64,000 nucleotides of DNA from Deltaproteobacteria bacterium. GTDB lineage: Bacteria > Myxococcota > UBA727 > VGSZ01. The stretch covers positions 28,849-92,848 of the forward strand of contig JACOUT010000017.1 in the NCBI GenBank assembly GCA_016177705.1. Reading direction: 5' to 3'. Numbering within the stretch: the stretch's first letter is position 1; each line of letters begins with the position of its first letter. The notes beneath the pieces are model-generated. The model was given only the letters and a program-made list of their open reading frames with translations. It was not told the origin of the DNA and did not search any database. Below, piece after piece: positions 1 to 7,812 of the stretch. The position numbers were made by a program, and so were the translations under genes.

Positions 1-252
1 CGCGTCGTAGGCCACGGTCGCCGGATCGGGCTTGTCGGAGTCGCCGAAGCCGACGAGGTCGAGCGCGTAGAAGTGGAACAGCTCCCCGAGCTCGGCCCAG
101 ACGCGGCGGTAGAGCGCGTGGCTCGCGATCCAGCCGTGCAGCAGGATGGCCTTGGGCAGCTCCGGGCGGCCGCCCTCGACGTAGCAGACGCGGTGGCGCC
201 CGGCGGTGATGAAGCGCTTCGGGGGCTGCTCGGGCAAGACCGGTGGGCTCAT
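1..252 (-). CDS. Alpha/beta hydrolase, N-terminal part (runs off window)
   Basis: Only the first 84 codons are in the window; the catalytic serine and the rest lie beyond position 1. The visible part has LLHGWIAS near residue 39, the HG oxyanion-hole motif of alpha/beta hydrolases. About 25 residues later comes ALDLVGFGDSDKP, the typical strand-4 DxxGxGxSxxP signature. The ATG at 252 overlaps the stop of the upstream UPF0158 gene by four bases (ATGA), so the two are probably translationally coupled. The substrate cannot be inferred: this fold includes esterases, haloalkane dehalogenases and epoxide hydrolases. Confidence 0.8.
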   Translation of the reverse strand, partial: MSPPVLPEQPPKRFITAGRHRVCYVEGGRPELPKAILLHGWIASHALYRRVWAELGELFHFYALDLVGFGDSDKPDPATVAYDA

Positions 253-893
253 CGATCGCTCCTGCGTCGCGTGACCGTGAATTCCTGGGTGACGTCCTGC
301 GCCAGGCGCTCGAACGCGGCCGGGCCGAACAAGTAGCGGTACTCCTCGCCGTGGGCGCGTGCCCAGGAGAGCACGAACGAGCGCAGCTCCTCGACCTCGA
401 CCTTCTCGTCGACGGCCGGCGCGCCCTCCTCGCTGGCCCCGCTCTCGCGGCCGGCGTCCGGCCCCGGCGTCATCGGCAGGTCGAGCCCCCAGGCGGGCAT
501 CTCCTCCACCACGACGCGGTGCGTCTTGAGCCACTCCAAGATGTGACGGTGCAGCAGCACGTCGCGGAAGGAGAACCAGCGCTTGCGCTCCTCGGGGAAG
601 CGCGAGACCACGTCCTTGAAGCGGCGGAAGGCGCCCTTGCCGACGATGGAGTCTTGCAGCCGCTCCTTGAGCGGCAGGTGCGTCACCGTCTCGATGAAGC
701 GCTCCATCATGCGGTACTGCTCGCGGGAGGGCACCGGCTCCACCTCGAGCCACTCGGCCGTCACCGGCGCGCGCGTCGCCGGGTCGAAGCTCTCGATGGC
801 GCCGGTCTTCCGGTTGAGGAAGGCGCGCACGCCCGGCGCGTGGCTCTCGAAGGCGGTCTCGAGCAGCACGAAGTCGATGGCGATCCCCGTCAT
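249..893 (-). CDS. UPF0158 family protein
   Basis: The product has 214 aa. The centre reads LPLKERLQDSIVGKGAFRRF followed by KDVVSRFPEERKRWFSFRD, the hallmark of the uncharacterised UPF0158 family. Its members share an aromatic- and Arg-rich block with G-[KR]-GAFRRF. The N-terminus (IDFVLLETAFES) and an acidic stretch around residues 150-175 flank this core. No signal peptide or membrane segment is visible, so it is probably cytosolic. The ATG at 893 is chosen because the family homology begins there; a longer open frame upstream is not family-like. The stop overlaps the start of the downstream hydrolase. Function is unknown for the family. Confidence 0.75.
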   Translation of the reverse strand: MTGIAIDFVLLETAFESHAPGVRAFLNRKTGAIESFDPATRAPVTAEWLEVEPVPSREQYRMMERFIETVTHLPLKERLQDSIVGKGAFRRFKDVVSRFPEERKRWFSFRDVLLHRHILEWLKTHRVVVEEMPAWGLDLPMTPGPDAGRESGASEEGAPAVDEKVEVEELRSFVLSWARAHGEEYRYLFGPAAFERLAQDVTQEFTVTRRRSDR

Positions 894-1007
894 GCTCGCT
901 CCGCCCCGCGTGACCGTAGCCATCGCCACAGTGCTCGCCAAACTGGCACCGACGTGGCTATCACGGGTACCCCAGACGAGGAACCCCGGCCGGCGCCGCC
1001 CACGACC

Positions 1008-1421
1008 ATGAAGATCGACCGCTCCTCTCACCTTCGACGCGCCCTCGAGCAGGTCGGCAACAACCCGGCGCGCCTCGAGGAGTCGCTCGACCAACTGCTG
1101 GCGCAGACCGGCGCCACCGCCGCCGAGCTGCGCACCCTGCTGGCGCAGGTCGACCAGTTCGGTGGGGAACAGGGCGCGGATCAGCGCGCTGCGCTCGAGG
1201 CGCTGCTCGATCGCCGCCAGGCGCGCACGGTCGAGCCGGCCGCGCAGGGCGTGCGCGCGCACGCGGTGCGCGCGCTCAAGCACAAGCCGTGGTTCCTCGG
1301 CGTCACCGACAAGCCCGCGCTGTCATCGCCGCTGTTTCCCGAGCCGCCCAAGGACGTGGAGGTGGCGGGCGAGAAGCTCGCCAAGGACGAGCTGGCGCGG
1401 ATGCTGCGCGGCGTCGGCTGA
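1008..1421 (+). CDS. Hypothetical protein, 137 aa
   Basis: I do not recognise this family. The protein is small and charged, with no signal peptide and no membrane segment. Residues 1-80 look helical (repeated Leu, Glu and Arg, with LEESLDQLLAQ and AAELRTLLAQVDQF). The C-terminal half holds a more distinctive block, LKHKPWFLGVTDKP, then SPLFPEPP. The frame is supported by codon usage (GC-rich third positions) and by being divergent from the UPF0158 gene. The ATG at 1008 lies just after that gene's promoter side. Its stop is 10 bp from the stop of the convergent phosphatase gene. Confidence 0.6.
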   Translation: MKIDRSSHLRRALEQVGNNPARLEESLDQLLAQTGATAAELRTLLAQVDQFGGEQGADQRAALEALLDRRQARTVEPAAQGVRAHAVRALKHKPWFLGVTDKPALSSPLFPEPPKDVEVAGEKLAKDELARMLRGVG

Positions 1422-1431
1422 CCGCCGCCGC

Positions 1432-3057
1432 TCAATCCCCGACGGCCGACACCGGGCGCCCGCTCGCCAGATCCGGCGGTGGCACGCCGAGCAAGAACGC
1501 GAGCGTCGGTGCCACGTCGCGCGGGTCGACGGCGTCGGCGTAGCGCCCTGCGCGCACGCCGGCGCCGAGCACGAGCAGCGGCACGCGGCGGTCGTAGACG
1601 TACGGCGTGCCGTGGTCGGTGCCGCGCTTGGCGTCGTTCTCCAAGAAGACCACGCGCGGCTGCTGCCGCACGAAGATGGCGGCGTGGCGACCGGGAAAGG
1701 CCGCCTCGCGCATCAACGGCGACCAGGCGTCGGTGTCGGCCGGGTCGTTCATGTCGTAGACGCGCGCGATGCCGGGCAGGGCGCCCACGGCGGTGCGCAC
1801 GGCGGCCAGCGTGCGCGTCGTCTCGATCGCGCTCAGATCGGCCGTGTCGATGAAGAGCTGCGGCGGCAGGAACGCGAGCACGCGGCTCTTCTTGGCGGCG
1901 CCCTTGGCCGCGGCACCGGCAGCGGCGCGCTCGGCGGCCTCGACCACCTGCGACGTGGGCAGGATGCCGCCCGGCAGCTTGCCGCCCTCGAGTGGCGCCG
2001 GCAGCGGCGGCGCGCCGTGGTCGGCGGTGACGACCATGGCGAGTGCGCGCCGGCCGACGCGCGCGTCGAGCGCGCGCACGAAGGCCCGCAGCGCCAGGTC
2101 CGCGCGCCGCACGGTGTCGAGCTGCTCGAGGCTGTCGGGGCCGAAGTTGTGCCCGATGTAGTCGGTGGTGGAGATGCTGACGACGAGCAGATCGGGCTCG
2201 TCGTCGGCGCCGAGGGCGAGCTGGTCGACGGCGGCGAGCGCGAGCGTGAACACGTCGTCCATGGCGCCCGGCTGCATGCGGTACAGGCTGCGCTGCTGCT
2301 CGGGCGGCAGCGCGCGGTGGTCATGGGGGAAGGTGACGGACAAGCCCTTGGCGCTGCCTTCGCCGGGGCGATCGTCGGGCGGCGCGAGCCAGGCGAGCGC
2401 GGGGGGCAGCGGCAACGGCGTCCATGGGCCCGCGGCCATGCCCTTCTTCGGCAAGTCGGCGCCGAGCTGCTCGAGCCACGGTGGCACTGCCTCCACCCAG
2501 TACTTGCCGGTGACGTAGCGCCCCTGCTCGACGTCGTACCAGACGGCCAGGTCGGCGGCGCGGCCGCCCGACAGCACGGCGGCGCGGTCCTTCAGGCTGA
2601 CGGTGACCACGCGGGCCCGGCCGCCGCTCTCGGCCTTCATGGCGTCGCCCAGTGTCGGCGCCACGAGCTGGAGCGGGCTCCTGCCCACGCCGGCGGAGGC
2701 ACCGAACACCTGGTAGCGCGCATCCTCGACGACGTACTGGCGCTTGCCGCCCCCGTACCACTGGTTGGTGACGATGCCATGCACCACCGGGTTGGCGCCG
2801 GTCAGGAGCGTGGCGTGCCCAGGCGAGGTCTCGGTGCTCGCGAAGGAGTAAAGCGCGTCGTAGCGCGCCGCGTCGAGCCCGCCAAACCCGCCCGGGCCGA
2901 ACAGGGGCGCGTAGCGATCGACCTCGACCGAGCGCAACTGATCGAAGACCACAACGACGCCGAGGCGTGGGCGCGCCAGCGCCGCCGTCGACAGCAGAAG
3001 GGAGAGCGCGAGGCCGGCGAGCGCGCGAGCGTGGCGCAACTTCATCGAGGACAGCAT
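1432..3057 (-). CDS. PafA-like exported alkaline phosphatase / phosphodiesterase
   Basis: The product has 541 aa and an N-terminal signal peptide (ALAGLALSLLLSTAALA). It belongs to the alkaline phosphatase superfamily, nucleotide pyrophosphatase/phosphodiesterase type. Residues 75-87 read TETSPGHATLLTG, and the Thr before SPGH is the expected nucleophile. Further motifs are GIVTNQWY, SLKDRAAVLSGG (the Lys and Arg pair typical of PafA-type monoesterases), DHGAPP and DHGTPYVYD (metal ligands). The SLKDR motif favours phosphate monoester cleavage over diesterase activity, by analogy with PafA. It probably acts in the periplasm to release phosphate. Start is ATG 3057, with ATG 3045 an alternative. 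Confidence 0.85.
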   Translation of the reverse strand: MLSSMKLRHARALAGLALSLLLSTAALARPRLGVVVVFDQLRSVEVDRYAPLFGPGGFGGLDAARYDALYSFASTETSPGHATLLTGANPVVHGIVTNQWYGGGKRQYVVEDARYQVFGASAGVGRSPLQLVAPTLGDAMKAESGGRARVVTVSLKDRAAVLSGGRAADLAVWYDVEQGRYVTGKYWVEAVPPWLEQLGADLPKKGMAAGPWTPLPLPPALAWLAPPDDRPGEGSAKGLSVTFPHDHRALPPEQQRSLYRMQPGAMDDVFTLALAAVDQLALGADDEPDLLVVSISTTDYIGHNFGPDSLEQLDTVRRADLALRAFVRALDARVGRRALAMVVTADHGAPPLPAPLEGGKLPGGILPTSQVVEAAERAAAGAAAKGAAKKSRVLAFLPPQLFIDTADLSAIETTRTLAAVRTAVGALPGIARVYDMNDPADTDAWSPLMREAAFPGRHAAIFVRQQPRVVFLENDAKRGTDHGTPYVYDRRVPLLVLGAGVRAGRYADAVDPRDVAPTLAFLLGVPPPDLASGRPVSAVGD

Positions 3058-3077
3058 GAGCGGGGGCTCGCCCGAGG

Positions 3078-3674
3078 TCAAAGAACCGGCAGCAGGCCCT
3101 CGCGCACCAGCGCGGCGCGGGCCTCCCCCGGTCCCTTCACCACGTGGGCGCGAATGCCGAGCGCGCGCGCCGCCGCCACGTTGTCGGCCCGGTCGTCCAC
3201 AAACACGGGTCGGGCGCCGAGCCGGGCCAGACCCCGCCGGAAGAACTCCGGGTCGGGCTTCTGCGCGCCGAGCGCGAAGGAGACGTGGTCGAGGGGGACT
3301 CGCGGGAGCGCGCGCGCCATCTTGGCGAGGTGGATCGGGTCGGTGTTGCTCCACCAGACGACGGCGAGCCCGGCCGCCAGGCACTCCTCGGCGAGGGCGC
3401 GGCCGTCGGCGCGCACGTTGACGATGGCGGCCCACGCCGCCTCCACCACCGCCGGCTCGCGGCGAAGGGCCCGCGCCGCCGCTTGGGTGAAGCCGGCGCC
3501 GTCGAGCGCGCCGACGGTGACCGCGTCGTGGATGCCGCCGGCAAAGAACGCCCGCTCGATGTCCTCGAGCGGCACCCCGAGCGCGCGCGCCGCCGCGCCG
3601 TGGTCGACGTCGACCAACACGCCGCCGAGGTCGAACGCCACCGTCGCCGGCTTAGGCGGAGGCGCCGTGCTCAT
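3078..3674 (-). CDS. HAD-family hydrolase (YihX/HAD4-like)
   Basis: The product has 198 aa. All four HAD motifs are visible: FDLGGVLVDVD at residues 14-24 (nucleophile Asp), WWSNTD (motif II Ser), GAQKPDPEFF (motif III Lys) and PVFVDDRADNV (motif IV Asp pair). The DLGG form of motif I, in place of DxD, resembles E. coli YihX, a glucose-1-phosphatase-type enzyme, and places the protein in the HAD-IA group. The substrate is uncertain. The start ATG at 3674 overlaps the stop of the upstream membrane-anchored gene by four bases, so the two are co-translated. No signal peptide; cytosolic. Confidence 0.8.
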   Translation of the reverse strand: MSTAPPPKPATVAFDLGGVLVDVDHGAAARALGVPLEDIERAFFAGGIHDAVTVGALDGAGFTQAAARALRREPAVVEAAWAAIVNVRADGRALAEECLAAGLAVVWWSNTDPIHLAKMARALPRVPLDHVSFALGAQKPDPEFFRRGLARLGARPVFVDDRADNVAAARALGIRAHVVKGPGEARAALVREGLLPVL

Positions 3675-4321
3675 CGGACCTGCAGCGTGCCGACGCGGAT
3701 GCGGTCGACGCCGTCGTGCACCGCGTCGTCGCCGCCGGTGAAGGGCAGGCGGTCGTCGCCGATGTAGAAGCCGATCCACACGTCGTAGGCGCCGGACGGC
3801 GCGTCCTTGGGCACCGACCCGTTCCAGGCATCGGTGATGACCTCGCCCTTCTGCCACAGCGTCGTCGAGTAGCGGCCCCGCGCCGGGAAGTGATCGCCGT
3901 GAATGCGGAAGCTGCCTTGCTTGGCGTCGATGTGCAGGAACACCTGCCAGTCCTGATCGAGCCCCGCGAGTGACTCGAAGAAGAAGCGCACGGCGAGGGG
4001 GTCGCCGGCGGCGAGGGGTGCCTGCGGCAGATCGGCGCCGTGGACGCGCACGGCGTTGCCGAGCACGGCGTCGATCTTGGAGCGCGGCTGGGGCGGCACG
4101 CGCGACACGATGCCCGCCAGGTCCTCGGCGCTGGCGCCGGCTCGTGACGTGCCCACCGCCGAGGGCCTCGGCAGCGCGATCACGCCGACGACGAAGGCGA
4201 GCAGCGGCACGGCCAGCACCACCGCCCAGCGCGCCACCGACTCGCGCGCAGTCTCCGGCGGGGGCTCGCTCGTCGCGGGCGCGGCGCTCGTCGTCGGCGC
4301 GGTGGCACGGTGCGTCGCCAT
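3671..4321 (-). CDS. Membrane-anchored protein with glycosyltransferase-39-tail-like domain
   Basis: The product has 216 aa. A Thr/Ala/Pro-rich stretch of about 35 residues is followed by one membrane segment (WAVVLAVPLLAFVVGVIAL), then an external domain. Residues 110-215 contain VFLHIDAKQGSFRIHGDHFP, RYSTTLWQKGEVITDAW, VPKDAPSGAYDVWIGFY and DRLPFTGG. This pattern matches the C-terminal beta-rich region seen on some GT39-type membrane glycosyltransferases, but here it stands alone on a single anchor. No catalytic residues can be named. Start ATG 4321 is preferred over an upstream ATG inside holB. It sits between holB and the HAD gene in one minus-strand unit. Confidence 0.6.
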   Translation of the reverse strand: MATHRATAPTTSAAPATSEPPPETARESVARWAVVLAVPLLAFVVGVIALPRPSAVGTSRAGASAEDLAGIVSRVPPQPRSKIDAVLGNAVRVHGADLPQAPLAAGDPLAVRFFFESLAGLDQDWQVFLHIDAKQGSFRIHGDHFPARGRYSTTLWQKGEVITDAWNGSVPKDAPSGAYDVWIGFYIGDDRLPFTGGDDAVHDGVDRIRVGTLQVR

Positions 4322-4329
4322 GGCGTCTG

Positions 4330-5349
4330 CTACCGCGTCGCGGGCCGCGCGGCGAGGCCCCGACCGAGCAACAGCTCCTCGAGCGCGAGCTGCACGGAGG
4401 CGTTGTGGGCGATGGCGGTGCGCGCGCGGCCGACGCGTTCGAGCAGGGCCGAGGCCTGTCGCCACGACGGCGTCCCGCCGCCGGCAGCACCGGCGCGCGC
4501 GGCGTCCGCCAGGCGTTGCTCCAGGCGGGTAAGCGCCTGCTCCACGTCGCTGCGCTCCTTGCCGACCGCCTCGGCGGCGTCGAGGCAGGCCGCGAGCGGG
4601 CCCACGTCACCTGCCTCGCCCAGCAAAGCGTCCCACAGTGCTTTCACGCCGTCCCCGTCCCCGTCCCCGCCACTGGCGGCCGAGAGATCGAGGGCGAGCG
4701 CGCGCGCCACCGAGCCGCGCGCCCGCCGCGCGCGCAGCTCGGCATCGGGCGTGCCAAGGCCACCCAGGATGGCGCGCAGGTCGCGCTCGGCGAGCGGCTG
4801 AAACGACAGGCGCAGGCAGCGTGACGCGATGGTCGGCAACACCGCACGCTCGTGCGGCGCCATCAGGATGACCACGGTGCGCTCGCCCGGCTCCTCGAGC
4901 GTCTTCAAGAGCGCGTTTTGCGCGTTCACGTTCATGCGGTGGGCGTCGACGACCACCGCTACGCGATAGCCGCCCTGGTACGCGGTCATGCGCAGGCGCA
5001 CCGACAGATCGCGCAGCGCGTCGACCAGGATGTCTTGGGACGGGCGGCGCTTGCCGTCGGGCTCCGCGCGTCCGCGCCGCACCGCCTCCGCTTCGCTCAT
5101 CACCAGGTGCAGGTCGGGGTGGGCGCCGGCGCGGGCGCGCCGGCACGCGCCGCACGCGCCGCACCCCCACGGCGCGGCCTGGGGCTCGCCTCGGCGCTCG
5201 CACAGGAGCGCGCCCGCCAGACCGAGCGCGGCGCGCTCCCGGCCCACGCCTGCCTCGCCGACGAACAACAGCCCGTGGCCGAGACGGTCGTGCGCGAGCG
5301 CGTTTTCCAGCGCCGCCGAGACCCGTGGCTGGCCGATGAGGTAGGTCAC
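4330..5349 (-). CDS. holB: DNA polymerase III subunit delta prime
   Basis: This is the delta-prime subunit of the replicative clamp loader, 339 aa. It starts MTYLIGQPRV, the normal beginning for the family. The P-loop position reads GEAGVGRERA without the usual Lys, as expected for a non-ATPase delta prime. A Cys4 zinc module follows (Cys50, Cys63, Cys66, Cys69). The sequence VNAQNALLKTLEEP and the TIASRC arginine-finger motif (SRC) are both present. The GTG at 5349 is the family start and has no clear Shine-Dalgarno; the frame stays open upstream to 5511, but that part is not family-like. It is probably first in a unit with the membrane-anchored and HAD genes. Confidence 0.9.
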   Translation of the reverse strand: MTYLIGQPRVSAALENALAHDRLGHGLLFVGEAGVGRERAALGLAGALLCERRGEPQAAPWGCGACGACRRARAGAHPDLHLVMSEAEAVRRGRAEPDGKRRPSQDILVDALRDLSVRLRMTAYQGGYRVAVVVDAHRMNVNAQNALLKTLEEPGERTVVILMAPHERAVLPTIASRCLRLSFQPLAERDLRAILGGLGTPDAELRARRARGSVARALALDLSAASGGDGDGDGVKALWDALLGEAGDVGPLAACLDAAEAVGKERSDVEQALTRLEQRLADAARAGAAGGGTPSWRQASALLERVGRARTAIAHNASVQLALEELLLGRGLAARPATR

Positions 5350-5907
5350 GCGGCGCGGATAGCCGAAGGCACGGGGCAGGGGAAGCAGCGATCGGGACCC
5401 GGCCGACAAGGCGCGTGCGATCACCTGCCGACGCCCGATCCGACGAGCGCCGACCGATGCAGGGACAGAGTTGCGTAAATAGCGCGCCGCCCGTCGCGAT
5501 GAATTCTGCAATAACGCAACTCTGTCCCGGCTTCGAACGTGCGAAGCAGCGCAGCGCAGGCGCGCCGCTCGATCTCAGATCGTTCTGGAGGCATGCCGCG
5601 CAAGCTGTGGAAAAGCTGTGAAATTCCGCCCCGCGCTCGACGTGACGATCGCGCCGGCGTGCGGGCCGGCATCGTGCGCACGTCGAGATCGAGTTCGCGC
5701 CCGCAGCCGGCGACGATCGATCATCGACGGCGGCACGGGTTCTCTGCATGATTGCCGCCGTCGATCGCCGCCGGGTCAGCGTCGAGGAATCGATCGGACC
5801 CACGGCGAGCGCATCGAGCCCGTCGATCCGCGGCATGCGGGGGGGCGGCGCCGAGGATGTTCACCAAACGCGCGGGGCGGGAGCCTCGCGCCACTCAGGA
5901 GAGAGAC
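5350..5907. other. Gene-free gap between holB and the histone-like gene
   Basis: The stretch is 558 bp. Several short open frames cross it on both strands, but their translations are Arg/Ala-rich, lack family motifs and have poor start sites. I see no RNA gene. It contains the inverted repeat at 5462-5528 and less GC-biased patches (for example near 5500-5520 and 5600-5630). It should also hold the divergent promoters for holB and for the gene at 5908. Confidence 0.5.
5462..5528. repeat. Perfect 15-bp inverted repeat with 37-bp spacer
   Basis: Arms at 5462-5476 (GGGACAGAGTTGCGT) and 5514-5528 are exact reverse complements, with an AT-richer spacer. No protein frame explains it. The GGGACAGA-type end resembles REP-like or miniature inverted-repeat elements near RAYT-type transposases in other proteobacteria; that comparison is from memory. 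No transposase is present here. Confidence 0.6.
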
Positions 5908-6264
5908 ATGGGTACGCCCGAGAAGATGTTCAAGGCGGGGATTCAGCGTGAGCCGGGTTGGCTCTACTACTTCCACAACGGCAACGTCATGCGCACGCGC
6001 ATGGTGCGTGGCGGCCAGAAGAAGCGCCCGGGCGACAAGCCCGAGGTCGTGCTGAAGACCGACGTGAAGCGCGAAGACGGCTACATCTACTACCTCGACA
6101 AGCAGGGCGATGTGTCCCGCTCGGTCGCGTCGCGCGGCGGCACCGCCCGCAAGAAGAAGCGCAAGGCGAAGGCCGCCAAGAAGAAGACCGCCAAGAAGAG
6201 CAAGAAGGGCGGCAAGGCCAAGAAGGCCAAGAAGGGCGGCAAGCGCAAGGGCAAGAAGCACTGA
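5908..6264 (+). CDS. Small protein with histone H1-like lysine tail
   Basis: The product has 118 aa. Residues 1-75 hold two related aromatic blocks: GWLYYFHNGNVMRTRM, then GYIYYLDKQGDVSRS about 38 residues later. This looks like an internal duplication of a short beta-strand unit with a YY core. Residues 78-118 are almost only Lys, Ala, Gly and Arg (KKKRKAKAAKKK... KRKGKKH), like the tail of histone H1 or bacterial nucleoid proteins, so DNA or RNA binding is the likely role (inference). The start is well supported: AGGAGA lies just upstream of the ATG at 5908. A strong terminator follows, so it is probably a single, well-expressed gene. Confidence 0.75.
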   Translation: MGTPEKMFKAGIQREPGWLYYFHNGNVMRTRMVRGGQKKRPGDKPEVVLKTDVKREDGYIYYLDKQGDVSRSVASRGGTARKKKRKAKAAKKKTAKKSKKGGKAKKAKKGGKRKGKKH

Positions 6265-6286
6265 TCGCTTCCATCGCCTGACGCTG

Positions 6287-6313
6287 CGAGGGGCCCGCGA
6301 GGGCCCCTCGTTC
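6287..6313 (+). terminator. Rho-independent terminator after the H1-like gene
   Basis: A 10-bp perfect GC-rich stem (6287-6296 pairing with 6301-6310) has a 4-nt loop (GCGA) and is followed by TTCGTTT. It starts 22 bp after the stop codon at 6264 and ends about 40 bp before the next gene. Confidence 0.85.
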
Positions 6314-6350
6314 GTTTCCGGCCACCGGAGCCGTTGTAGGCTCGCGCCGC

Positions 6351-7118
6351 GTGGCCAAGACCGATCTCCCACCGGACCTCGAGGGGCGCTTGCGCGCAGC
6401 CGACGCCGCGCTGCTTGACGACCGGCAGGAGTTGCCCGCTGCCCGAGCGGTTGACGAGCTGTTGGCCGTCCTCGACGACGCGCGGCCCGAGGCCCGCGAG
6501 GCGGCCGCCGCCGAGCTCGGCTCCCACGGCGACGCGCGCGTGTTACCGGCGCTGCGGCGCCGCGCGCACGACCCGGCGCCGCGGGTGCGCGCCGCAGCGC
6601 TCGCCTCGATGGCGCGCCTGGCGCCCGAGCCGCTGTTCGCCGAGCTGGTGAAGGCGCTGCGCAGCGACGATGCCCGCGTGGTGGCAGGCGCCGCCGTGGT
6701 GCTCGGCCGCCTCGGCGATCGGGCGGTGCTGCCGAACCTGATCGACGCGTTCCAGACCGAGGACGAGGCGGCGGGCGCGGCCATCGCCTGGGCGCTCGGC
6801 CGTCTCGGCGACCGCGTGGTGCTGCCGTGGTTGGTCGCCGCCCTCGAGCAGGGCTTCGCGTCGTCGGCCGCGGCCGAGGCGCTCGGCAGGCTGCGCGATC
6901 AGCGCGCGGCGCCGGCGCTGTTGGCCTCGCTCGAGGTCGATGACGAGGCCACCCGCGCCGCCGCGGCGCGCGCGCTCGGCCGCTGCGGCTACGCGCCGGC
7001 CATCGCGGTGCTGTCGCTGCGCCTGAACGACCCGAGCGCACGTGTGCGCCTGGCCGCGGCGGTGTCGTTGTGGGAGCTCGGCGAGGGCGCGCAGGCCGTC
7101 GCCGACGCGCTCGGCTGA
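6351..7118 (+). CDS. HEAT-repeat protein
   Basis: The product has 255 aa made largely of HEAT/PBS-lyase-like repeats of about 30 residues. Examples are AREAAAAELGSHGDARVLPA, VRAAALASMARLAPEPL, VVAGAAVVLGRLGDRAVLPN, AAIAWALGRLGDRVVLPW and AAARALGRCGYAPAIAVL. Such solenoids mediate protein-protein contacts, and no catalytic residues are seen. There is no signal peptide or membrane segment. GTG at 6351 is the first in-frame start after the terminator. The hydrolase gene begins 11 bp after its stop, suggesting an operon that may continue into pilD. The partner protein cannot be inferred. Confidence 0.8.
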   Translation: MAKTDLPPDLEGRLRAADAALLDDRQELPAARAVDELLAVLDDARPEAREAAAAELGSHGDARVLPALRRRAHDPAPRVRAAALASMARLAPEPLFAELVKALRSDDARVVAGAAVVLGRLGDRAVLPNLIDAFQTEDEAAGAAIAWALGRLGDRVVLPWLVAALEQGFASSAAAEALGRLRDQRAAPALLASLEVDDEATRAAAARALGRCGYAPAIAVLSLRLNDPSARVRLAAAVSLWELGEGAQAVADALG

Positions 7119-7128
7119 GCGGGCGAGC

Positions 7129-7785
7129 ATGGTGCAGCGCGGACAGGTGCTCGAGCGCATGACGGTGGTTCGCTCGGGCGAGCTGGCGCTCGAGGCGCTG
7201 TTCGCCAGCGGCGTCGCCGGCGCCGAGCGCGGCGGCCCCGTGGTGCTGGCCGGACCGCACCCGCGCTTCGGCGGCAACATGGACTCACCGGTGCTGACCG
7301 AGCTGGTCTGGGCGCTGGCCCGGCAGGGCCGGCCGACGCTGCGCTTCAACTGGCGAGGCGTGGGCGCCTCGCAAGGTGACAGCCGGGTGCCCGTGTTGCC
7401 GGCGGCGAGCCAGCCCACGCTCGACGACGAAACCAGTGACCTCGTCGCGGCCATCGAGCACCACGCGGGCGGCGAGCGCTGCTCGCTGGTCGGCTACTCC
7501 TTCGGCGCCGCGCCGGCGACGCGCGCGGCCATCGAGCACCCCGCGGTCGAGCGGCTGGTGCTGGTGGCGCCGCTCATCGATGTGCTGGCCTTCGACTGGG
7601 ACGCGCTGGTCGCGAGCGGCGTGCCGACCGCGATCGTGTGCGGCGAGCTCGACCACCACGCCGCGGCGGACGCCGTGCGCAAGGCGGCCGGCCACCGGCT
7701 GCCGATCCGAGTGGTCGCGGGCGCGGGCCACGCCTTCCAGCGCGGCCTGCCCGAGCTTGCGCGCGCGGTTGCAGCGTCGTTGTGA
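7129..7785 (+). CDS. Alpha/beta hydrolase, COG2945 type
   Basis: The product has 218 aa. Features of the group are GPHPRFGGNMDSPVLTELVW near residue 42, LRFNWRGVGASQGD, the nucleophile elbow GYSFGAA, an acid in GELDHHA and a His in GAGHAF. These give a complete Ser-Asp-His triad, so it is probably an active cytosolic esterase or thioesterase-like enzyme; the substrate is unknown. Start ATG 7129 lies 11 bp after the HEAT-repeat gene. The pilD gene begins 28 bp after its stop. Confidence 0.8.
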   Translation: MVQRGQVLERMTVVRSGELALEALFASGVAGAERGGPVVLAGPHPRFGGNMDSPVLTELVWALARQGRPTLRFNWRGVGASQGDSRVPVLPAASQPTLDDETSDLVAAIEHHAGGERCSLVGYSFGAAPATRAAIEHPAVERLVLVAPLIDVLAFDWDALVASGVPTAIVCGELDHHAAADAVRKAAGHRLPIRVVAGAGHAFQRGLPELARAVAASL

Positions 7786-7812
7786 GCGATCCCCTATGCT
7801 GACGCGAGCCCA

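Noticed and set aside
4330..5349. Loss of Walker A lysine in holB as a possible defect
   Set aside because: Delta prime normally lacks a working P-loop; the zinc module and SRC motif are intact, so this is ordinary.
5421..5681. Short minus-strand ORF crossing the inverted repeat
   Set aside because: The product is Arg/Ala-rich with no motif, there is no ribosome site, and the repeat itself explains the sequence.
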